This document shows, in pieces, positions 55,965 through 64,000 of a stretch of 64,000 bases of DNA (within the stretch, counting starts at the first letter, position 1; every line of letters begins with the position of its first letter). The translations under genes and the position numbers were made by a program. The stretch spans positions 62,001 to 126,000 of the forward strand of contig CAJHNH020000806.1 in assembly GCA_905116865.2 (NCBI GenBank), read 5' to 3'. Below the pieces are notes generated by a model, which made no database searches, had not been told where the DNA came from, and saw nothing but the letters and a program-made list of their open reading frames with translations. This DNA comes from Candidula unifasciata (lineage: Eukaryota; Mollusca; Gastropoda; Stylommatophora; Geomitridae).

Positions 55965-56570
55965 TGGTGACACCAATGTTTGTAGTCCTGTATGCATATC
56001 ATCTTACCACCGTCTTCTTGGTCTGATAGCGCCTCACTTGTGCACAGTTTTCACCTCTCTGTTATCTGACACTCTCTCAATATGCCCCAACCACTTCAGT
56101 CTAATAGACCTCATTATCTCAGCGATCTAGTCTGATTTAAGGATTATGAATTTCGTTGTTGCTTCTAACTCCCCATTCCCGCCCGGCTCTCTAGCGAAGT
56201 TGGTTAAACCTGATTTTCGCGGCGGCCGGGTGACGAACTCCTTGTGGTCCGGGTTCACTCCCGGGGGTAGGCAGAAAAGCCACATTTCTACCAGATTAAC
56301 GGTACCTATAATGGAATCAATGCCGAAGGGTTGCGATATCCATAGTACCGAGCCAAAGGGTTTACAACTCATGGTTTCTGGATACGTTAAAAAAATTAAA
56401 AAAAAAACTCCCCATTCCCCGCCTTGTACATCTCTGGGTCCTAAGATTCGTCAAACGACTTCAAAATTTTTTAAATAAAGTTTCATCTAACTAGTTGTGC
56501 TCCAAGTTTCAGAGCCATATAAAACTGCTGTTCTTAAAAGCGTTTTGTATACTTTGATCTTGGTGTTACG
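55965..56570 (-). mobile_element. LINE reverse transcriptase fragment, family H-like, split by a SINE
   Basis: Minus-strand text from 56565 reads IKVYKTLLRTAVLYGSETWS, the post-catalytic LINE block. After the SINE (56181-56405) the text at 56135-55970 gives IMRSIRLKWLGHIERVSDN and LQTLVSP, close to the family H C-terminus. This is one old LINE copy interrupted by the younger SINE. Confidence 0.8.
56181..56405 (+). repeat. tRNA-derived SINE, family A, copy 3, with perfect target-site duplication
   Basis: The head CCGGCTCTCTAGCGAAGTTG has A box TAGCGAAGTTGG, and GGGTTCACTCCCGGG is the B box. The A-rich 3' end follows TTTCTGGATACG. It is flanked by a perfect 14-bp duplication, AACTCCCCATTCCC, at 56167-56180 and 56406-56419. 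The intact duplication implies a fairly recent insertion. Confidence 0.93.
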
Positions 56571-56847
56571 TTAGTGGGACAATTGCTTAAAGAAGAAACA
56601 GACACAACACGGTGACTGTGCAAAATCTTCGTGTTCGACTTCTCGGCTGCTACCGGTTCGATCGTGCAAGCGACCACGCCCTGACAGATTTCTTGCCGTG
56701 GTGGGAGAAAGAGCTAGAATGTTGTGTGCGTTTGGTTTCATATGCCAAAAGAAAACAGGGGAGAGGCCAACACTGCACATCAAAAACAAAACAAAACACA
56801 AAAAGATACTGTAACAAGTGATATGTTTCTCCTGTTTGGTTCTTTAT

Positions 56848-57112
56848 TAATATCCTACCCCTAGATGACGTCACAGGACAGTCCAACATTTTAGAGGGTG
56901 GCGAGACTGGGTTTCCCGGCTTTCTGATGCTGTTAACGACCCAAAAACATCTAGAACTGGCCCTAACCCCAACCTACCTACGTCCCACAAGAGAGTGCAG
57001 CCTAGGCCCCACGACTGCATGCAGCCTATCTATTCCCCCACCCCTCCCCACGAAATATTAAACTGTCGCGTGACCTCTGGATTTCCCCTATTTGGGGTAG
57101 GATATTAATAAG
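56848..57112 (+). mobile_element. MITE family M, copy 6, complete with terminal inverted repeats
   Basis: Bounded by TATTAATATCCTACCCC on the left and its exact reverse complement GGGGTAGGATATTAATA on the right, 17 bp each. The interior of about 225 bp has no coding capacity. It contains a CRE octamer, TGACGTCA, at 56866-56873 and the ACTGCATGCAG palindrome. This is the best reference copy for the family. ATTAAT at both edges could be a palindromic target-site duplication. Confidence 0.9.
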
Positions 57113-57114
57113 CA

Positions 57115-57415
57115 CCTCCTGTTTTTTTTTTTTTTTTTTATATATTGTTCTTCAATATTCGCCCTAAAAATGTTAGATATTAGCCTTGTTCCCGACTTAT
57201 TTGTATGCAGTCTGTTGGTTCCTTGCCTCTCCGGCAGATGTACTCCGACCTCAAAGACAATTGTAATAGTAACAATAATCGTTTACCCTACCGATTCTGC
57301 CGTAATGCGACGCAAAGAGGAGTTTGGTGTAGTTTTCTGTCTTTTTGTTTGTTGTCGAGTTTGTGTTCATGCCAAGCATTTCTGTGGTGTCTCTGTTACT
57401 CCCTCCACCCATCTC
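57115..57415. other. Intron sequence with poly-T
   Basis: Poly-T at 57122-57139, and a fragment TATTTGTATGCAGTCTGTTG near 57199 like the upstream end of the 50.9 kb RNase H copy. Nothing else recognised. Confidence 0.4.
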
Positions 57416-57419
57416 TTTC

Positions 57420-57722
57420 TTGGTAAAGGTAAAGCCGGGAGATGTGAACCAGCCTCATTACACACGGTTATAACCCATAAGTGCTCTGCCACCAGTACGG
57501 ACAGCTGATAAGAAACTGTCCGCATGTGTCGCCGTCCGCCGGCAACTCCCTAGCTACAGCGACGTTCCTCCATTTACCCCAGAGGGTTAACTCTGGTACC
57601 CATTACCTAGAGCCTGGGCGAACCAAGGAAACCGCCTGGTTTCGAACACCGGCAGTGGGCTGCAGTGAGTCGCAGCTGAATTTAAAAGCAAGTCTTCTAT
57701 CGACTGTGCTAACGCGGCGCCT
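57420..57722 (-). repeat. tRNA-derived SINE, family B, copy 2
   Basis: The reverse complement starts GGCGCCGCGTTAGCACAGTC, has GGTGTTCGAAACCAGG as B box and matches the 31.94 kb copy to its 3' end at TTTACCTTTACC. Confidence 0.85.
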
Positions 57723-57724
57723 GA

Positions 57725-57897
57725 CCATATGACCAACCCATTATTAATAATAGTAGTAGTATTGCGCACTTAAACATGGTTTCAGCCTTTATAACTGTGC
57801 TGACTAGCCCTCACCTAATGGTTTCATTGTTGCGGGGTCCCTGCCCCTGACCGATTGATTGTATGAGTGAATGAATGAATGAATGAATGAATGAATA

Positions 57898-57942
<45 letters not shown>

Positions 57943-58450
57943 CTGATAGATTTATTGACCGATGCTATTTGAAATCTACAGGATGTGGACGAGAATGTTT
58001 GGAATGACGAGTAGGTCTGGTCGAAGAATATACAGCAATCTATCGACACGAAGCCGGCACAACGAGAATTTTGTGGAGTGGCGCGTAGGTCTGGTCGAAA
58101 AATATACAGCAATCTATCGACACGGAGCCGGCACAGGACGGATTTTATGATCTCACGCTTGTCAGACGCTTCCTGGCGTATTGTTGCTTCGATTTTTTTT
58201 TTTTTTGGGGGGGTGGGGGGGTGGTTCTTTTTGTGAATGGACTGAGCAATAAGAATAAACGAATCAATCAATCAATAATCGGCATCCAACATCATCTTCC
58301 TTAGTCGTCAGTGAAGTGTCGACGTGTTAATAGTAAATGCTGCAGCATAGTTTCGCTCTCAGTGCTGAATAACATCCAGAACTTCTGCCATACTCCCCCC
58401 CCCCCCCCCCCCCCCCCCTCTTTTTTCCCCCGTTCCCGTTCTGAATTCGT
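57725..58450. repeat. Simple repeats and a tandem duplication of about 70 bp
   Basis: (GAAT)n and (GATT)n at 57866-57952. A duplicated block with GTAGGTCTGGTCGAAGAATA and ATACAGCAATCTATCGACAC lies at 58010-58065 and 58085-58138. A C34 homopolymer is at 58395-58428. Confidence 0.8.
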
Positions 58451-58452
58451 AT

Positions 58453-58660
58453 AGAGCAGCTGTTCTAAATCTGTGGGATGCGACCCCTTTTGTGGGCCGA
58501 TCGTCCCTTTCACAGGAGTCGCCAAAGACCATCGGAAACCATACATTCACTGAAGTTATGAAGCAGCAACGAAAAGAATTGTATTGTTGTGTGTCGCCAC
58601 AACATGAGGAACTGTATTTAAGGGTCGCCTCATTGGGAAGGCTGGGAACCACTGGTATGT
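58453..58660 (+). mobile_element. hAT-like non-autonomous element, copy 3
   Basis: Begins CAGCTGTTCTAAATCTGTGG and ends GGCTGGGAACCACTG, imperfect terminal inverted repeats. The interior TCGTCCCTTTCACAGGAGTC and GTCGCCACAACATGAGGAAC matches copies 1 and 2. Confidence 0.75.
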
Positions 58661-58664
58661 TTTA

Positions 58665-59005
58665 AAAGTCTCACTTGACTTTGTATATGGAACAAATATG
58701 CGAAACGAAGTACATGACGTCATCAAACAATAAGTTTCACAGTCAAACGTAAAGCAATACGCAAAGAATGGCCGTCATCTGCTAGAGTAATTCTTTGCAC
58801 TCAAAATAGACTGACGTGATCAGTGAAAGCAGTGAGAATTACTCTTCAAGTAATAACAACAGACGCGCTGCAGACTGTGTTTTTGGCAATCTAAAAAGAC
58901 GTGTAGTCATATCTTGAATCCGGTGGTGGATATTTCTAAGATTTGTTGCAATGAATATTTTAAAGGTACTTTCCAGTTCCCCAAAAACAGTGTTAAACCT
59001 TAGCA
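58665..59005. other. Intron sequence, nothing recognised
   Basis: Unique, with a CRE octamer at 58715-58722. Confidence 0.45.
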
Positions 59006-59009
59006 GTAA

Positions 59010-59215
59010 CTCATCATCATCAAGTGCCCTGCCAGCTGGCGTAGGCGGTCATGCATCTCCACAGATTTAGGTCTTTGCTGCTCTGGATCAATTTCACTGA
59101 TGATATTCATTCATGCCACTGTCTTAAACCATCTTGGTCTGCCTCTGCCTCTTCTACCAGTGATCTTTCCAGTCGTCATGATATTTTCCGGTGCTCCTTT
59201 TTCTTATCAAATGAC
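59010..59215 (-). mobile_element. LINE ORF2 C-terminal fragment
   Basis: The minus strand reads GKITGRRGRGRPRWFKTVA, later RPKSVEMHDRLRQLAGHL, a reverse transcriptase C-terminus containing G-R-P-R-W. Confidence 0.7.
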
Positions 59216-59372
59216 CAAAGAACTTTGTTTATCTTCTTCTCGTTGTTGCATATAATGTTTACTTTCCGGTGCTCCTTTTCTTATCAATGACCAAAGAACT
59301 TTGTTTGTCTCTTTCTCGTTGTTGCATATAATGTTTACTTTCCGGTGCTCCTTTTCTTATCACTCTTTCTCG
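59185..59372. repeat. Tandem triplication of about 75 bp
   Basis: TTTCCGGTGCTCCTTTT recurs three times with CTTATCAATGACCAAAGAAC and TTGTTGCATATAATGTTTAC between. Confidence 0.9.
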
Positions 59373-59394
59373 TTGTAAATACTGTTAACTTTCA

Positions 59395-59452
59395 TTAGCC
59401 ATTAGCAGTCATCATGTCGCAGCTCCTTTGCAGAACGTCGCTCTCCTCACAA
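59395..59452 (-). mobile_element. LINE C-terminal tail joined to (GAA)n
   Basis: The minus strand reads RATFCKGAAT followed by stops, the same end as the 55.3 kb fragment. The upstream LINE text is replaced by the trinucleotide array. Confidence 0.6.
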
Positions 59453-59700
59453 GAAGAAGAAGAAGAAGAAGAAGAAGAAGAAGAAGAAGAAGAAGAAGAA
59501 GAAGAAGAAGAAGAAGAAGAAGAAGAAGAAGAAGAAGAAGAAGAAGAAGAAGAAGAAGAAGAAGAAGAAGAAGAAGAAGAAGAAGAAGAAGAAGAAGAAG
59601 AAGAAGAAGAAAGAAGAAGAAGAAGAAGAAGAAAAGAAGAAGAAGAAGAAGAAGAAGAAGAAGAAGAAGAAGAAGAAGAAGAAAAAGAAGAAGAAGATGT
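59451..59700. repeat. (GAA)n array upstream of exon 3
   Basis: About 80 GAA or AAG units with a few interruptions, ending about 160 bp before the exon 3 acceptor. In sense RNA it is a long purine-rich GAA tract. Confidence 0.98.
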
Positions 59701-59860
59701 AGAAAAAGGAGGAGAAGAAGGAAAAAGAAGAGAGGGAAAAGGGAAAACAAATATATATTTTTTATATGAAGACTGAGCAGAAGAAGAAGAAGGGAGAGCA
59801 AGGAAATAGGAAGAAGACCGACAATCCAATAACGTTTTTTGTTGATGCTTTCCTCTCCAG

Positions 59861-60002
59861 GATTATCCATGAAGGTGGTTTCACCAGCGAGGACAACAAG
59901 CAGTACAAGCCGGTGGTGTACAGTAACACCATTCAATCTCTGGTGGCCATCATCCGAGCTATGGGCACACTTAGCATACCCTTTGGGGACAATGAGCGAG
60001 AG
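59861..60002 (+). CDS. GNAO1: Go-type G-protein alpha subunit, coding exon 3 (linker 1 and start of helical domain)
   Basis: This 142-nt exon encodes Lys54 to Glu101, beginning [11 protein letters not shown], passing through [20 protein letters not shown] and ending FGDNERE. It covers the end of helix alpha-1, linker 1 and helix alpha-A of the all-helical domain that closes over [15 protein letters not shown] is typical of Go, whereas Gi usually has [12 protein letters not shown]. The acceptor is TTTCCTCTCCAG and the donor GAG|GTGGGT. Together the three exons give 303 nt, exactly 101 codons, so the next exon starts in phase 0. Residues such as Asn in SEDNKQYK and Gly-Thr in AMGTLS look lineage specific rather than inactivating. 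The exon sits between a (GAA)n array about 160 bp upstream and a (TTC)n array about 200 bp downstream. Confidence 0.97.
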
Positions 60003-60197
60003 GTGGGTCACACACACAGCCAGTGCTGGCTGGCTTCTACTTTCGCCTTCTTCTGTCTTCTACCACTCTCCTGCCCCCTTTTTTTTTTTTTAATTCCCTT
60101 TTCCTACTCCTTACCCTCCTCGTTGTCCTCTGGTGAATCTCCATGCTACCTCCAACCATTCGTTTTTCTCCGCCTCTTTCTCATCTTTCTTCTTCCT

Positions 60198-60830
<633 letters not shown>

Positions 60831-61054
60831 TTCCTTGTCAGTCAGTATTACATTATGTTTTATGCACTGAGATGTTTGTTTTCGCTGCTGCCCGCAGCTT
60901 TCTGTCTTGTTTACTGGCTCTTCATTTTTGATACAAATGAACACAAGTTCATACACATCTGAACGAACACATACACAACACAAAAGCATATACATACATT
61001 ATTTATAAATGCATACATTCCAACGCATATACACACACTTATGTATCTAACCAC

Positions 61055-62340
61055 ATTACACCCATACGTACATCCGACACACATACGTACATCCGACACA
61101 CAGACTGACACACATACGTACATCCGACACACAGACTGACACACATACGTACATCCGACACACAGACTGACACACATACGTACATCCGACACACAGACTG
61201 ACACACATACGTACATCCGACACACATACGTACATCCGACACACATACGTACATCCGACACACATACGTACATCCGACACACAGACTGACACACATACGT
61301 ACATCCGACACACAGACTGACACACATACGTACATCCGACACACAGACTGACACACATACATACATCCGACACACAGACTGACACACATACGTACATCCG
61401 ACACACAGACTGACACACATACGTACATCCGACACACAGACTGACACACATACGTACATCCGACACACAGACTGACACACATACGTACATCCGACACACA
61501 GACTGACACACATACGTACATCCGACACACAGACTGACACACATACGTACATCCGACACAAAGACTGACACACATACGTACATCCGACACACAGACTGAC
61601 ACACATACGTACATCCGACACACAGACTGACACACATACGTACATCCGACACACATACGTACATCCGACACACATACGTACATCCGACACACATACGTAC
61701 ATCCGACACACAGACTGACACACATACGTACATCCGACACACAGACTGACACACATACGTACATCCGACACACAGACTGACACACATACATACATCCGAC
61801 ACACAGACTGACACACATACGTACATCCGACACACAGACTGACACACATACGTACATCCGACACACAGACTGACACACATACGTACATCCGACACACAGA
61901 CTGACACACATACGTACATCCGACACACAGACTGACACACATACGTACATCCGACACACAGACTGACACACATACGTACATCCGACACACAGACTGACAC
62001 ACATAGGTACATCCGACACACAGACTGACACACATACATACATCCGACACACAGACTGACACACATACGTACATCAGACACACATACGTACATCCGACAC
62101 ACAGACTGACACACATACGTACATCCGACACACAGACTGACACACATACGTACATCCGACACACAGACTGACACACATACGTACATCCGACACACAGACT
62201 GACACACATACGTACATCCGACAAACAGACTAACACACATACGTACATCTGACACACAGACTGACACCCATACGTACATCCGACACACAGACTGACACAC
62301 ATACGTACATCCGACACACAGACTGACACCCATACGCACC
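61055..62340. repeat. 31-bp minisatellite with a 429-bp higher-order duplication
   Basis: About 40 units containing ACATACGTACATCCGACACA, then CAGACTGACAC. Some units lack the CAGACTGAC part and are 17 bp long; such short units cluster at 61201-61270 and 61630-61700. The complementary strand lacks stop trinucleotides, so all three minus frames stay open (up to 531 codons). Confidence 0.97.
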
Positions 62341-62404
62341 CACATTTCAACGTTAGTGTTGGCAGCTCACACTTTACTGCTGTATGGATTTGGTTTGTTG
62401 CTGT

Positions 62405-62790
62405 AATAGACCAATGGAGATATAGACAGACAAACAGAGATATAGACAGACAAACAGAGATACAGACAGAGATACAGACAGACCAGTAGAGATACAGACA
62501 GACCAACAGAGATACAGACAGACCAAAAGCGATACAGACAGACCAACAGAGTTACAGACAGACCAACAGAGATACAGACAGACCAACAGAGATACAGACA
62601 GACCAACAGAGACACAGACAGACCAACAGAGACACAGACAGACCAACAGAGATACAGACAGACCAACAGAGATACAGACAGACGAACAGAGACACAGACA
62701 GACCAACAGAGATACAGACAGACGAACAGAGACACAGACAGACCAACAGAGACACAGACAGACCAACAGAGACACAGACAGACCAATATA
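62405..62790. repeat. 20-bp minisatellite, about 18 copies
   Basis: Unit CAGACAGACCAACAGAGATA with T/C and C/G variants. Confidence 0.95.
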
Positions 62791-62839
62791 TATATAGACC
62801 GAGGAAGAAACACGTCTACAAACAGGGCAACCAAAAAAT

Positions 62840-63245
62840 AAACAGACAGACATATTTACATACCAACTTAAAGACACCCTGACAGACAGACGGATAGACA
62901 AACAACCATGAGACAGACCAAAATGATGACAGACATACCAACAGAGATAAAATGACGAAAAGATTATCGAAATAAAGACAGACGGGCATACGGTCAGACA
63001 GACAGAAGGACCGATACAGAAATAAACAGAGCTGGGGAGCATACCAACAGACAGATCACAGACAGACAGATCACAGACAGACAGACAGATCACAAACAAA
63101 CATACAGATCACAGACAGACAGACAGATCACAAACAGACAGATCACAGACAGACAGACAGATCACAGACAGACAGATCACAGACAGACAGACAAGCAGAT
63201 CACAGACAGACAGACAGACAGATCACAGACAGACAGGTAGACAGA
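62840..63245. repeat. (ACAG)n-derived array
   Basis: CAGACAGACAGATCACAGA-type repeats, irregular on the left and regular from 63055. Confidence 0.9.
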
Positions 63246-63249
63246 TCAA

Positions 63250-64000
63250 AGGAGACACTGCTTCTGTGTTTGACCTTATAAGGGCGGCTGACACGTTGTG
63301 CTATGGGTTACAGCTAGGTTGTGATATCTGCATCTTTTGGCACAACATATATTTCAATAAACCCCAAATAATTGCCTACTTACCCGACATCCTCGCCCTA
63401 CAATCCCTTTAGATGGGCACCTGGAGTCACACAGGGGAACACAGAGACAAACATACAGAAATGAGAATACCTTCAAAGAGAGACAGACACATTGCGAGAC
63501 AAACAGACACAATGTACATTCTGTCTTACCGACCGACTGAGATCGAAAGAAGAGTCAGACAGGTGCAGAGACAGATAGACAAACTGAAACATTAAGTCAT
63601 ACATGCAGGCAGCCAGGCAGACCTTCTGACAAATCGATAGAAAGACAGGCACACAGACAGACAGTCACAGAGACATGTCGACAAATTTGCTTTTATGTTC
63701 TGTCTAAAATTAGTCGCGTTACCACATACAAGAAAAACCCAGGGACACAAACGTACTTCTAAACCAAGCCCGCATTTGGGTGGAGCGGGCGGGCGGGTGA
63801 AAATTCCGTTTGATACATACACAAGAAAAGGGGGCAACACAAAAATCGACCAGAGAAGCACAGCGTCAACAAAAAGTTTGTCATCTATCCGCATAGTCCA
63901 GCACACGCAGAAACAGCACTCACTCACTCACTGGCCTGCAAGCTTGAAGCTTCCCTCATGTGTTGTGGCTTGCCGGAGTCCCCCCGTTGTGTGCAAGGAG
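63250..64000. other. Intron 3 sequence, nothing recognised
   Basis: Some ACAGACAG scraps near 63480-63670. No exon of the Galpha-o gene was recognised here. Confidence 0.45.

Noticed and set aside
60911..62506. A 531-codon minus-strand frame with CVGCTYVCQS-type Cys repeats
   Set aside because: It is a translation of the 31-bp satellite, and two other frames over the same DNA are equally open.

Overview
The window looks like nuclear DNA from an invertebrate animal, most likely a mollusc and probably a gastropod. The basis is a multi-exon G-protein alpha gene with very long introns, an extreme load of micro- and minisatellites, and many decayed non-LTR retrotransposons and tRNA-derived SINEs. 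The species call is inference; no rRNA, mitochondrial or other taxonomic marker is present.

The only host protein gene I can support is the 5' part of a Go-class G-protein alpha subunit gene (Galpha-o, GNAO1 orthologue) on the + strand. Coding exon 1 is 8564-8681 (118 nt), exon 2 is 43714-43756 (43 nt) and exon 3 is 59861-60002 (142 nt). They join in frame across GT-AG introns of 35.0 kb and 16.1 kb to encode residues 1-101: the myristoylation/palmitoylation N-terminus, the N-terminal helix, the GTP-binding P-loop split by intron 1, and the start of the helical domain. The remaining exons must lie beyond the right edge.

Layout. 1-7.1 kb: upstream flank with LINE remnants, a 1.1 kb (GATA)n array and a (GAA)n array grown from a LINE 3' tail. 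7.1-8.68 kb: putative promoter/5'UTR and exon 1. 8.68-43.7 kb (intron 1): a 2.9 kb G-rich minisatellite, a 2 kb 11-bp satellite, a 1.8 kb 15-bp minisatellite, several 24-39 bp minisatellites, and a graveyard of LINE, RNase H-like, SINE, MITE and hAT-like fragments. 43.7-59.9 kb (intron 2): an almost pure G/T tract of about 1.8 kb, a noisy (AGT)n region, a foldback element with arms of about 100 bp, and a SINE inserted into a LINE with a perfect target-site duplication. Around exon 3: a (GAA)n array just upstream and a (TTC)n array just downstream, forming a large inverted repeat around the exon. 60.6-63.3 kb (start of intron 3): a 31-bp minisatellite with a 429-bp higher-order duplication, then 20-bp and tetranucleotide arrays.

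Most long open reading frames in this DNA are by-products of tandem repeats that lack stop trinucleotides (runs of Leu, Ser, Phe, Lys or Glu, and YLSI, SSVAG, YTGPS repeats). I do not call them genes. Repeat families are named A to E (SINE-like), M (MITE), G (unclassified) and H (a LINE 3' end) only for reference within this report; the grouping comes from comparing copies inside the window by eye.
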